From Bacteroidia bacterium (GTDB lineage Bacteria; Bacteroidota; Bacteroidia; Bacteroidales; Azobacteroidaceae): a DNA stretch of 19,923 bases. Both the position numbers and the translations under genes were made by a program. The stretch is from the NCBI GenBank assembly GCA_025996895.1, contig BNTW01000051.1:1-19923 (forward strand). The letters run 5' to 3'. Shown here piece after piece: positions 1 through 6,878 of this stretch. How positions within the stretch are numbered: the first letter of the stretch is position 1; each line of letters begins with the position of its first letter. Below the pieces are notes generated by a model. That model ran no database searches and was not told the DNA's origin. It saw nothing but the letters and a program-made list of their open reading frames with translations.

Positions 1-1
1 A

Positions 2-124
2 AACGGAACAATGTTGTTGTTGTTGATTGCAGGAATTTATGTATTAACGGTGGTCGGGGGATTGCGCGTCAAGCGCGCAATGACTGCCATGACTGCCATG
101 ACTGCAAGAAAGGCTGTCTCATAA
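2..124 (+). CDS. C-terminal end of a membrane protein (5' truncated by window)
   Basis: An open frame enters from the left edge and stops with TAA at 122-124. The visible 40 residues contain one hydrophobic segment (MLLLLIAGIYVLTVVGG), then a basic patch (LRVKR), then a tail with the tripeptide MTA three times. The MTA repeat comes from a 9-bp tandem repeat at 80-106. This looks like the last transmembrane helix and cytoplasmic tail of an integral membrane protein. Too little is visible to name the family. The stop codon lies inside a terminator hairpin, which supports a real gene end. The next gene converges from the other strand. Confidence 0.5.
   Translation, partial: NGTMLLLLIAGIYVLTVVGGLRVKRAMTAMTAMTARKAVS
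80..106. repeat. 9-bp tandem repeat, three copies
   Basis: ATGACTGCC occurs at 80-88 and 89-97, and ATGACTGCA at 98-106. It encodes the MTA-MTA-MTA tail of the truncated membrane protein. A 7-bp inverted repeat (TTGCGCG/CGCGCAA, 62-80) lies directly before it. Because the unit is a multiple of three, copy-number change would lengthen or shorten the tail without shifting the frame. Confidence 0.75.
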
Positions 125-148
125 GTTAAAACAGCCTTCTCTTCTTTT
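110..148 (+). terminator. Rho-independent terminator between convergent genes
   Basis: Arms AAGGCTGT (110-117) and ACAGCCTT (131-138) enclose a 13-base loop and are followed by a T-rich run. The stem overlaps the stop codon of the upstream membrane protein gene. It lies between two convergent genes and may also stop aldolase transcripts on the other strand, although the T-run on that side is weaker. Confidence 0.7.
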
Positions 149-165
149 AGATTAATACAGCTTTT

Positions 166-1158
166 TTACGCTTTGCCTGCTGATCCGAGCACGTGAAGCA
201 CTTTGTGCTTGTACAGTTCTTTCAGCCATTCGCGGGCCGGGCCTAAATATTGACGGGGGTCAAACCATTCAGGGTGTTCGTTGAACGTCTGACGAATGGC
301 CGCAGTCATAGCCAGACGGCCGTCGGAGTCGATGTTGATTTTGCAAACCGCCGATTTCGACGCACGGCGCAATTCTTCTTCGGGAATACCGATAGCGTCT
401 TTCAATTTTCCGCCGTTGGCATTAATGATTTCCACATATTTTTGGGGAACGGACGACGAGCCGTGCAACACAATCGGGAAACCCGGAATGCGTTTTTCGA
501 TGGCTTCCAAAATGTCGAAACGCAAGGGGGGCGGAACTAAAACACCGTCGGCATTGCGCGTACATTGTTCGGGTTTGAACTTGTTCGCACCGTGCGACGT
601 TCCGATAGAGATTGCCAACGAATCTACACCGGTTTTCGACACAAAATCTTCCACTTCTTCGGGTTGCGTATAAGTATGATGTTCGGCCACAACATCGTCT
701 TCGATACCGGCCAAAACGCCCAATTCGCCTTCTACCGTCACATCGTATTTGTGAGCATATTCCACCACTTTGCGCGTCAGTTCCACGTTGTCGTCATAAG
801 AATGGTGTGATCCGTCGATCATCACCGACGAAAAACCGTATTCGATACAACTTTTGCATAATTCAAACGTATCGCCATGGTCGAGGTGAAGCACAATTGG
901 AATATTTTTGCCCAATTCTTTTGCATATTCAACCGCACCTTGCGCCATATAACGCAAAAGCGTCTGGTTGGCATATTTGCGTGCGCCGCTCGACACCTGA
1001 AGAATCACCGGAGAATTTTCTTCCACGCAAGCCTGAACAATCGCCTGCATTTGTTCCATGTTGTTGAAATTAAACGCCGGAATGGCATATTGCCCTGCAA
1101 TCGCTTTTTTGAACAGTTCGCGACTGTTCACTAAGCCTAACTCTTTGTAACTAACCAT
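166..1158 (-). CDS. fba: Fructose-bisphosphate aldolase, class II
   Basis: Zinc-dependent aldolase of glycolysis and gluconeogenesis in the cytoplasm: fructose-1,6-bisphosphate to dihydroxyacetone phosphate plus glyceraldehyde-3-phosphate. The chosen 330-residue protein starts MVSYKELGLVNSRELF and shows class II hallmarks in order: YAIPAFNFNNMEQ, the HLDHGD segment (catalytic Asp and zinc-binding His), MIDGSHHS, VEGELGVLAG, and IVLHGSSSVP with its zinc ligand. The C-terminal KINIDSDGRLAMT segment fits phosphate binding. The frame is open for 16 more codons upstream, but family members begin at about MVSYKE and that extension runs into the likely promoter, so I start at 1158. It is a single-gene unit converging on the membrane protein gene. 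Confidence 0.95.
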   Translation of the reverse strand: MVSYKELGLVNSRELFKKAIAGQYAIPAFNFNNMEQMQAIVQACVEENSPVILQVSSGARKYANQTLLRYMAQGAVEYAKELGKNIPIVLHLDHGDTFELCKSCIEYGFSSVMIDGSHHSYDDNVELTRKVVEYAHKYDVTVEGELGVLAGIEDDVVAEHHTYTQPEEVEDFVSKTGVDSLAISIGTSHGANKFKPEQCTRNADGVLVPPPLRFDILEAIEKRIPGFPIVLHGSSSVPQKYVEIINANGGKLKDAIGIPEEELRRASKSAVCKINIDSDGRLAMTAAIRQTFNEHPEWFDPRQYLGPAREWLKELYKHKVLHVLGSAGKA

Positions 1159-1203
1159 GTTTGTAAATTTATTAAGTTTATAGAAAAAATTCGTTTCGGA
1201 GGG

Positions 1204-1211
1204 CAAAGATA
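1204..1211 (-). promoter_or_regulatory. Probable -7 box of fba
   Basis: On the minus strand TATCTTTG matches the Bacteroidota -7 consensus TAnnTTTG and lies 46 bases before the chosen fba start. No clean TTG is seen at the -33 position, so this is weaker than the other promoters listed. Confidence 0.45.
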
Positions 1212-1256
1212 AGAAGATAAATTCAAGTATTAAAGAAAAAAAACAGGAAAAACATT

Positions 1257-1286
1257 TTGTTATTTACATAAAAATTCATACTTTTG
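1257..1286 (+). promoter_or_regulatory. rpmE2 promoter, Bacteroidota type
   Basis: TTG (1257-1259), a 19-base spacer, then TACTTTTG (1279-1286), an exact match to TTG-N19-TAnnTTTG. It lies 46 bases before the L31 start codon. Confidence 0.75.
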
Positions 1287-1332
1287 CAACCCGAATCAGT
1301 TATAGATAATAAAACAATAAAAATACAGAGCA

Positions 1333-1587
1333 ATGAAAGAAGGTATTCACCCGGCAGCTTATCGTCCGGTCGTTTTCAAAGATATGTCGAACGACGATAC
1401 ATTTATCACGCGTTCCACTATCAATGCAAAAGAAACCATTGAAATAGATGGAGTTACTTATCCGTTAATAAAAATTGAAATTTCCAATACTTCCCATCCG
1501 TTTTATACCGGAAAACAAAAATTGGTGGATACGGCCGGTCGTGTAGATAAATTCATGAGCCGCTACGGCAATCGCAACAAGAAATAA
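1333..1587 (+). CDS. rpmE2: 50S ribosomal protein L31, type B (zinc-free)
   Basis: 84-residue L31 of the large ribosomal subunit. It begins [17 protein letters not shown] and carries the family segments [36 protein letters not shown] and [14 protein letters not shown]. There is no CxxC pair, so this is the type B, zinc-independent form, whereas the zinc-binding form has four cysteines. Length is normal for type B. It has its own promoter and a strong terminator and is monocistronic. Confidence 0.95.
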   Translation: MKEGIHPAAYRPVVFKDMSNDDTFITRSTINAKETIEIDGVTYPLIKIEISNTSHPFYTGKQKLVDTAGRVDKFMSRYGNRNKK

Positions 1588-1622
1588 TTTTCTTTTTCAT
1601 TTAAATTTGAAAATTAAATGGG

Positions 1623-1662
1623 AAACCGGCAGGTCTTTGAGAAGAAACCGCCGGTTTTTTTT
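1623..1662 (+). terminator. rpmE2 Rho-independent terminator
   Basis: AAACCGGC (1623-1630) pairs with GCCGGTTT (1650-1657) across a 19-base loop and is followed by an unbroken T-run to 1662. It lies 36 bases after the L31 stop codon. Confidence 0.85.
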
Positions 1663-1743
1663 ATGGAAGTTTAAAGTTAAGTTGATAATGCTATTGCTGC
1701 CACAAACAAAAGAATGATTGTGTTTTTGAAAAAAATCATCTCT

Positions 1744-3186
1744 TTATTTTTGCTTTTTGGTCGTAATTTTAATTCTCGGCCCTTCGGGACTATCCTTAAT
1801 AACAGCCACCGATTCAATATTATCCGGATTTAATTTATCAAATTCAGCTTTGGAAACTACTTTTCCATCGACTTCAAAAATCACATCGTCAGGAATATCG
1901 CCTCTAATTATAACTCCTGCCGAAGATTGACCTTCAAAGAAAGATTGACTTTTCAATTTAAATACGATAGGCAACGTGTAATAAACCCGCACAACATTTC
2001 CGTTTTGTTCTCCGGGTGTCCATTTCGGCATTTTTTTCACTAACCGAATAGCTTCCTTATCTAACGAAGGGTCTACGCCACTCAGAATTTGCACATCTGT
2101 AATTTCACCCGTCTTTTCCACTATGAAACGGACATTTACACGTCCCTGAATTGCCTGTTCTTGAGCAACTTCCGGATAAACCATATTATCCTGCAAGAAT
2201 TTCAGCAACGCTTTTTCGCCTCCGGGAAAGCGGGGCGGAGTTTCTACATGACTAAAAACAGGCTCCGGATTTTCCGTTTTTTCCTGTTTAGTTACCGTTT
2301 GAGCTTGCGTTTTCAGCGTTCCGTTAAAGAACACAAGCGCGCCGACAACCGGCATAAGCAAAGCATATTTCCATACGCTTCGCTTTGAAGTTTCTTTCTT
2401 GTTCATCATAAAAATTCGTTTTTTTAAAAGTGATACATTAAAATTATTTGTAAGTTTTGTTGCAGCCTTGTGATAAGATAAACGCAACAGGTGGATTTGA
2501 TAATGTTCGGCCTCGCACCCCGATTGCAGAACGGAACGATCGGCCAAGTATTCGAGATTTAACCGTATTTCCTGCTTCATGAGCCACACAAACGGGTTAA
2601 ACCAGCAAAAAATGCAGACCAGTTCCGACAAAAGCATATCGACCGAATGCAACTGCCGGACATGCGTTTCTTCGTGCGACAGGATTTCATAGCATTCGCT
2701 TTCCGTATATTGATTGACATTGAGCACAATCCATGAAAAGAACGAAAACGGCGATTGAAGTCCGGGACAATTATGTATTTTTATTCCCTGTATTTCAATC
2801 GTTTGCGTCCGAATAATTTGATACAGGATACTTCCGATTTGAAGCAGCATGCGGACAAGTAAAATTCCCGCTGCAAGTATATACATAGCCAACAGCGCGG
2901 TCGGCCAATCAGCCCGCAAGGAAACTCCGGCAGGCGTTATTTCGCTCGTAGCATACACTTCCGGCGACAGATACGAAAAATTGACCGGTAGTTTTATCGC
3001 CTGATATTCGGCAATCGCTTCCGGAACAATCTGCGCCAACGGATACAACAACGAAACGAGCAAAATCGAAAGCAGCGTAATGCGTTTGCCGGTAAAAAAT
3101 GTATCCTGCCGGAAAAACAGACGGTAAAAACCGTAAAACAGGATAATTGCCACATTCACCTTCATTAAATAAATGAGAAAATCCAT
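1744..3186 (-). CDS. BlaR1/MecR1-like M56 metallopeptidase fused to a TonB C-terminal domain
   Basis: 480-residue membrane protein. It opens with helices near residues 1-22, 34-52 and 97-120, as in BlaR1/MecR1. The zinc protease motif HEETH is at 171-175, with a likely third ligand in LEYLAD (211-216). Another hydrophobic helix follows at about 274-290. A TonB C-terminal domain spans about 316-410, from PPRFPGG to YTLPIVFKL. The tail at about 425-475 (IFEVDGK ... LNPDNIESVAVIKD) resembles the plug motif of TonB-dependent receptors. The beta-lactam-binding sensor domain of true BlaR1 is absent, so it probably senses something else, perhaps envelope stress or an outer-membrane partner (inference). 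It starts 8 bases after the BlaI-like gene, with which it forms an operon. Confidence 0.88.
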   Translation of the reverse strand: MDFLIYLMKVNVAIILFYGFYRLFFRQDTFFTGKRITLLSILLVSLLYPLAQIVPEAIAEYQAIKLPVNFSYLSPEVYATSEITPAGVSLRADWPTALLAMYILAAGILLVRMLLQIGSILYQIIRTQTIEIQGIKIHNCPGLQSPFSFFSWIVLNVNQYTESECYEILSHEETHVRQLHSVDMLLSELVCIFCWFNPFVWLMKQEIRLNLEYLADRSVLQSGCEAEHYQIHLLRLSYHKAATKLTNNFNVSLLKKRIFMMNKKETSKRSVWKYALLMPVVGALVFFNGTLKTQAQTVTKQEKTENPEPVFSHVETPPRFPGGEKALLKFLQDNMVYPEVAQEQAIQGRVNVRFIVEKTGEITDVQILSGVDPSLDKEAIRLVKKMPKWTPGEQNGNVVRVYYTLPIVFKLKSQSFFEGQSSAGVIIRGDIPDDVIFEVDGKVVSKAEFDKLNPDNIESVAVIKDSPEGPRIKITTKKQK

Positions 3187-3194
3187 AATCGTTA

Positions 3195-3560
3195 TTATTT
3201 GCGGTTTTTAATCATGTTCATAATCTCTTCCAAATCTTGTTCGGACAATTTCTCTTCTTTCGCAAAAAAACTGACCATTTCTTTGTAGGAATTTTGAAAA
3301 AAGTTGCTCACGATACCCGAAACATAATCACTTTTGTAACTTTCCTGCTTGATTTTCGGGCGATACTCGTAAGTGTTTCCATACAACTTGGACGCCACAT
3401 ATTTCTTGTGTTCCAACTTCTTCATAACCGTTGCTACGGTCGTGTAGGGCGGTTTCGGGTCGGGATAAAGTTCGCGGTAATCCTTCACAAATCCTTTTCC
3501 GAATTTCCAGACATACAACATTAATTGTTCTTCTTGCGGTGTTAATTGTTCCATATTCAA
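3195..3560 (-). CDS. BlaI/MecI/CopY family transcriptional repressor
   Basis: 121-residue winged-helix repressor. The N-terminal LTPQEEQLMLYVWKFGKGFVKD, the helix-turn-helix region PPYTTVATVMKKLEHKKYV and the following YEYRPKI are characteristic of the BlaI/MecI family. The C-terminal FFQNSYKEMVSFFAKEEKLSEQDLEEIMNMI is the dimerisation part. In characterised systems the partner M56 peptidase leads to cleavage of the repressor and derepression. Here that partner follows directly. Dyads sharing the core TCTACG surround its promoter and suggest autoregulation. The regulon is unknown; no beta-lactamase or PBP gene is nearby. Confidence 0.9.
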   Translation of the reverse strand: MNMEQLTPQEEQLMLYVWKFGKGFVKDYRELYPDPKPPYTTVATVMKKLEHKKYVASKLYGNTYEYRPKIKQESYKSDYVSGIVSNFFQNSYKEMVSFFAKEEKLSEQDLEEIMNMIKNRK

Positions 3561-3575
3561 ACTACTTTACGTCCG

Positions 3576-3605
3576 CAAATCTACGCATTTTCCGTAATAA
3601 AACAA
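3576..3605 (-). promoter_or_regulatory. Promoter of the BlaI-M56 operon
   Basis: On the minus strand TTG (3605-3603), a 19-base spacer and TAGATTTG (3583-3576) fit the Bacteroidota consensus exactly. The spacer and -7 region hold an imperfect dyad (TCTACG at 3580-3585, CCGTAA at 3592-3597) that shares its core with the perfect dyad just upstream. Confidence 0.75.
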
Positions 3606-3606
3606 A

Positions 3607-3632
3607 AATTCCGTAGATTTTTCTACGGAATT
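3607..3632. promoter_or_regulatory. Perfect 11-bp dyad, candidate BlaI operator
   Basis: AATTCCGTAGA (3607-3617) and TCTACGGAATT (3622-3632) form a perfect inverted repeat around TTTT. It abuts the -33 element of the BlaI-type operon and lies 34 bases before the -33 element of the divergent cytochrome bd operon. No gene ends here, so it is not a terminator. The half-site TCTACG recurs in the promoter itself, which supports a repressor-binding role. Confidence 0.6.
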
Positions 3633-3641
3633 AACATAGAT

Positions 3642-3663
3642 TAACGATGAACTAACGATGAAC
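3642..3663. repeat. 11-bp tandem direct repeat before the cyd promoter
   Basis: TAACGATGAAC is repeated exactly at 3642-3652 and 3653-3663 and ends 2 bases before the -33 TTG. A spacing of 11 bases puts the two copies on the same DNA face, as expected for an activator or a cooperative regulator. I do not recognise the factor. Confidence 0.6.
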
Positions 3664-3665
3664 TA

Positions 3666-3695
3666 TTGAAATTATAAATATTGTTATTAAATTTG
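3666..3695 (+). promoter_or_regulatory. Promoter of the cytochrome bd operon
   Basis: TTG (3666-3668), a 19-base spacer and TAAATTTG (3688-3695) match the Bacteroidota consensus exactly. It is 22 bases before the start codon of the first gene. Confidence 0.8.
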
Positions 3696-3717
3696 CCTGC
3701 GTTAATCTTTTAGGAAC

Positions 3718-3954
3718 ATGAAACAAATTACTTCTTTCTCCGGTTTTATATCTATGTATATCGAAGGTTTTAAAAACCTGACATGGGGTAAATCCTTGTG
3801 GATTATTATTTTAATCAAATTATTCATTCTATTTGCCGTCTTAAAAATCTTCTTTTTCCCGAATTATCTCAATAGCCGGTTTGACACGGAAAAGGAAAAA
3901 AGCGAATCTGTTTTTCAGGAATTAACGAGAAATCGAAATACGAACACAAACTAA
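3718..3954 (+). CDS. DUF4492 small membrane protein upstream of cydAB
   Basis: 78-residue protein with a conserved amphipathic N-terminus (ITSFSGFISMYIEGFKNLTWGK), one transmembrane helix (about residues 29-48, rich in Leu, Ile and Phe) and a charged C-terminal tail. This is the DUF4492 family, which in Bacteroidota lies directly before cydA. The linkage suggests a small accessory subunit or assembly factor of the bd oxidase, by analogy with CydX of Proteobacteria, but that role is inference: CydX is shorter and not recognisably similar. It is the first gene of the operon and ends 11 bases before cydA. Confidence 0.85.
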   Translation: MKQITSFSGFISMYIEGFKNLTWGKSLWIIILIKLFILFAVLKIFFFPNYLNSRFDTEKEKSESVFQELTRNRNTNTN

Positions 3955-3965
3955 ATTTAGATCTT

Positions 3966-5498
3966 ATGGATGTTTCTTTAATTGACTGGTCGCGGGCGCA
4001 ATTTGCGCTAACAGCGATGTTTCATTGGATGTTTGTCCCGCTTACTTTGGGTTTGGGCTTGATTATGGCCATCATGGAAAGCCTGTATTATCGTACCAAA
4101 AAAGAAAAATGGAAACGAACCGCTAAGTTTTGGATGAAAATTTTCGGTATCAATTTTGCCGTGGGCGTAGCGACCGGAATTATTTTGGAGTTTGAATTCG
4201 GCGCCAACTGGTCGAATTACAGTTGGTTCGTCGGCGACATTTTTGGGGCACCTTTGGCAATCGAAGGTATTTTTGCGTTTTTCATGGAAGCGACTTTTAT
4301 CGCCGTAATGTATTTCGGATGGGAAAAAGTGAGCAAAGGATTCCATTTGGCATCGACTTGGCTTACGGTTGGCGGCGCTACGCTCTCGGCCGTGTGGATT
4401 TTGGTAGCCAATGCGTGGATGCAATTTCCGGTCGGAATGGATTTTAATCCCGACACGGTGCGCAACGAAATGACCGATTTTTGGGCGGTTGCTCTCTCTC
4501 CGGTTGCTTGGACGAAGTTTTTGCACACGGTTATTTCTTCGTGGATGTTGGGCGCAGCAGTGGTTATCGGTATTAGTTCGTGGTTTTTATTGAAAAAGCG
4601 GGAGATGATTTTTTCGCTCGACAGTATTCGAGTAGCTTCCGTTGTAGGGATCGCCGGCATTATCATTTCTGTGATTTCGGGCGATACTTCGGCCAATCAA
4701 ATCGCCGAAAAACAACCGATGAAATTGGCTGCCATGGAAGGTTTGTATGAAGGCGGAAACGGCGTCGGATTAGTCGGCATCGGCGTTCTGACACCCGAAA
4801 AACAATACAACGACACGAAAGACCCTTTCATTTTCAATATTTCGATTCCTAATATGCTTTCGTTCCTCGTTACGCGCGATTTCAACGGATACGTGCCGGG
4901 AATCAACGATTTAGTGGCCGGCGGATACGACACTCCAAACGGACCGGCGCCTTCCATCGAAGACCGGATTGCACAAGGAAAAGCAGCGCAAAATGCTCTG
5001 ACAGAATATCGTAACGCTAAAAAAGAGAATAATGAAACAGTCGCCACCGAAGCACTCCAAGTGTTGGACAAAAATATCGCTTCGTTCGGATACGGTTATT
5101 TTAATTCACCGGCAGATGCCATTCCGCCGGTGCCGCTGGTATTTTATTCGTTCCGCGTGATGGTTATTTTGGCGGGATTTTTCTTCCTGCTGTTCATCGT
5201 GGTCTGGTGGTACAGTTACAAACGTAAAATCGTCAATACCCAATGGTTGCAATATGTGTGCTTGTGGTCGATTCCGTTGGCGTATATTTGTTCGCAGGCC
5301 GGATGGATTGTCGCCGAAGTGGGACGGCAACCGTGGGCGATTCAGGATATTCTGCCCGTGCAAGCCGCCGTTTCAAATCTGGAGACAAGTTCGGTGCAAG
5401 TTACTTTCTTCCTTTTCTTGGCTTTATTTTCTACTTTACTCATTGCAGAATTGAGTATTTTGGTAAAACAAATTAAGATTGGGCCGGATAATCATTAA
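3966..5498 (+). CDS. cydA: Cytochrome bd quinol oxidase subunit I
   Basis: 510-residue inner-membrane subunit that oxidises quinol and carries the hemes of this high-affinity oxygen reductase. By comparison with E. coli CydA the key residues are all visible: His20 (heme ligand, in LTAMFHWMFVPLTLG), Glu100 and Glu108 (heme and proton-path acids), His187 (heme b558 ligand, in FLHTVISSWMLG) and the SFRVM segment near 390 with the Met heme ligand. KLAAMEG near 255 belongs to the quinol site, and GRQPW near 446 is the family signature. The enzyme lets the anaerobe scavenge oxygen. The stop codon overlaps an in-frame upstream ATG of cydB (TAATG). Confidence 0.97.
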   Translation: MDVSLIDWSRAQFALTAMFHWMFVPLTLGLGLIMAIMESLYYRTKKEKWKRTAKFWMKIFGINFAVGVATGIILEFEFGANWSNYSWFVGDIFGAPLAIEGIFAFFMEATFIAVMYFGWEKVSKGFHLASTWLTVGGATLSAVWILVANAWMQFPVGMDFNPDTVRNEMTDFWAVALSPVAWTKFLHTVISSWMLGAAVVIGISSWFLLKKREMIFSLDSIRVASVVGIAGIIISVISGDTSANQIAEKQPMKLAAMEGLYEGGNGVGLVGIGVLTPEKQYNDTKDPFIFNISIPNMLSFLVTRDFNGYVPGINDLVAGGYDTPNGPAPSIEDRIAQGKAAQNALTEYRNAKKENNETVATEALQVLDKNIASFGYGYFNSPADAIPPVPLVFYSFRVMVILAGFFFLLFIVVWWYSYKRKIVNTQWLQYVCLWSIPLAYICSQAGWIVAEVGRQPWAIQDILPVQAAVSNLETSSVQVTFFLFLALFSTLLIAELSILVKQIKIGPDNH

Positions 5499-5533
5499 TG
5501 GAAGTTAATATAAATTTTAAAATCAAAAATATC

Positions 5534-6634
5534 ATGGATTATTCATTTTATCAACATTATTGGTGGTTTCTGATTTCTTTGTTGGGAGGAATATTGGTAT
5601 TCCTTTTGTTTGTACAAGGCGGACAATCGCTGATTTATAGTTTGGGAAAAGACAAAAACGATTTCAATCAAATGATTTTTTCGTTGAAAAAGAAATGGGA
5701 ATTGACGTTCACGACTTTGGTAACTTTCGGCGCGGGATTTTTCGCCTCTTTTCCGCTGTTTTATTCCACGAGTTTCGGCGGCGCTTATTGGGTGTGGATG
5801 TTGATTTTGTTCAGTTTTGTGATTCAAGCGGTTTCGTATGAATTTATGGCGCACAAAGGCAATTTTCTGGGGAATAACACCTATAAAGTTTTCCTGTTTC
5901 TCAACGGTTTATTAGGCCCGATTTTATTGGGAGCGGCCGTTTCGACTTTGTTCTACGGCGCCGAATTTATCGTCAATAAAGACAATCTGACCGGGGCAAT
6001 GCCGGTAATTTCCGTTTGGCAAAATCCTTTGCACGGATTGGAAGCGGTGGGTGTGATTTGGAATGTGGTATTGGGATTGGCGATTTTTTTCCTCGCACGT
6101 TGTTTGGGGGCTTTGTATTTCATCAACAATATTTCGGGCGAAACGATTCAAAAAAATGCGCGTAAACAATTGTTAATCAATACCATTGGATTTTTGGCAT
6201 TCTTTTTGCCCTATCTTATCGCGTTATTGTTAAAAACGGGATATACGGAAGATGCCGTAACGGGAATTATTTCCGCCGAACCGTATAAATATTGGAACAA
6301 TTTGTTGGCGATGCCGTGGGCTTTGGGACTCTTATTAACCGGCGTGGTTTTAGTTCTGTTCGGAATCCTCGCAACGCTTTTGAAGCCGCGATTTACCAAA
6401 GGCATCTGGTTTGGCGGCATCGGAACCATTTTCGTCGTTTTGGTCGTTTTATTAATCGCGGGTTTCAATCACACGTCCTATTATCCCTCGTTGAGCGATA
6501 TGCAAAGTTCGTTGACAATTGCCAACAGCAGTTCGAGTTTGTTTACTTTGAAAGCGATGTCGGTGGTTTCGCTGTTTATACCGGTGGTAATTGCCTATAT
6601 TTGGTATGTTTGGCGGGCGTTGGATAAGAAGTAG
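5534..6634 (+). CDS. cydB: Cytochrome bd quinol oxidase subunit II
   Basis: Second subunit of the bd oxidase, a hydrophobic protein of 366 residues with about eight to nine predicted helices that pairs with CydA. The start MDYSFYQHYWWFLISLLGG aligns with the N-terminus of characterised CydB (MIDYEVLRFIWW in E. coli). The FVQGGQSL segment is the Bacteroidota counterpart of the FDMG region. The frame is also open from an ATG at 5498 that overlaps the cydA stop, which would add 12 polar residues; that start would give tight translational coupling and cannot be excluded. It is the last gene of the operon. No T-rich terminator follows; an intron-like scar on the other strand begins 10 bases downstream. 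Confidence 0.95.
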   Translation: MDYSFYQHYWWFLISLLGGILVFLLFVQGGQSLIYSLGKDKNDFNQMIFSLKKKWELTFTTLVTFGAGFFASFPLFYSTSFGGAYWVWMLILFSFVIQAVSYEFMAHKGNFLGNNTYKVFLFLNGLLGPILLGAAVSTLFYGAEFIVNKDNLTGAMPVISVWQNPLHGLEAVGVIWNVVLGLAIFFLARCLGALYFINNISGETIQKNARKQLLINTIGFLAFFLPYLIALLLKTGYTEDAVTGIISAEPYKYWNNLLAMPWALGLLLTGVVLVLFGILATLLKPRFTKGIWFGGIGTIFVVLVVLLIAGFNHTSYYPSLSDMQSSLTIANSSSSLFTLKAMSVVSLFIPVVIAYIWYVWRALDKK

Positions 6635-6688
6635 TTGCGAAAAAATCGGGTAGGAGAAACGGGATTATTTCCCGTTTCGACCTCCCAC

Positions 6689-6717
6689 ACCACCGTACCG
6701 TCCGGTCACGGCGGTTC
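6689..6717 (-). ncRNA. Degenerate group II intron domain V hairpin
   Basis: On the minus strand ACCGCCGT pairs with ACGGTGGT (8 pairs, one G-T) around a short inner stem ACCG/CGGT. Functional domain V is about 34 nt with a GNRA-type loop and a two-base bulge. Here the element is about 29-30 nt and both the loop and the bulge are damaged, so catalytic function is not expected. Confidence 0.5.
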
Positions 6718-6718
6718 T

Positions 6719-6868
6719 TTAATTTACGGGGGCTACTTTGGAATAATAATCGGTAAAGAAAATGTAGCCTGCTCGTTTCAAACGCTCGTTGGAGATAGAT
6801 GTACTTAGGATAGGGCTGTTGGCGGTGTGGCAATAGCCTTTCCTCGTATTGGCATATTCCTTCGCTTT
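6719..6868 (-). pseudogene. C-terminal tail of a group II intron reverse transcriptase/maturase
   Basis: About 49 codons ending in TAA at 6719-6721. The peptide contains EYANTRKGYCHTANSPIL and then ISNERLKRAGYIFFTDYY, which fits the conserved end of intron-encoded reverse transcriptases (RKGYWR..., then SNxRLxxxGYxxxxDYY). There is no start codon of its own: the frame enters from a junction with the esterase gene near 6870, where it is read in another frame. The stop lies 2 bases before the domain V-like hairpin, the usual position of an intron ORF end. Assignment is from pattern memory without a search. Confidence 0.5.
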
Positions 6869-6878
6869 CGGTTTCTGC

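Larger units (their letters stand above)
6645..6868 (-). mobile_element. 3' remnant of a group II intron (RT tail, domain V, domain VI)
   Basis: Read on the minus strand, this segment has the order expected at the 3' end of a group II intron: the last part of a reverse transcriptase/maturase frame, a domain V-like hairpin, a long domain VI-like stem (AAACGGG/CCCGTTT inside flanking GGAG/CTCC) and the ending CTACCCGAT. The order and end sequence agree with what I know of Bacteroidota introns. The 5' half, ribozyme domains I-III and most of the reverse transcriptase are absent, so it cannot splice or move. It separates cydB from the broken esterase. Confidence 0.6.

Noticed and set aside
1744..3560. 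BlaI-M56 pair as a beta-lactam resistance locus
   Set aside because: The peptidase lacks the penicillin-binding sensor domain, and no beta-lactamase or mecA-like gene is near.
4008..5363. Long open frames on the minus strand under cydA
   Set aside because: They lie antisense to a gene with all catalytic residues intact, have no family resemblance and no promoter, and follow from the codon bias of the sense strand.
6658..6678. GAAACGGG/CCCGTTTC hairpin as a terminator of cydB
   Set aside because: No T-run follows on the plus strand. The stem fits better as domain VI of the intron remnant on the minus strand, although it might still slow transcription.
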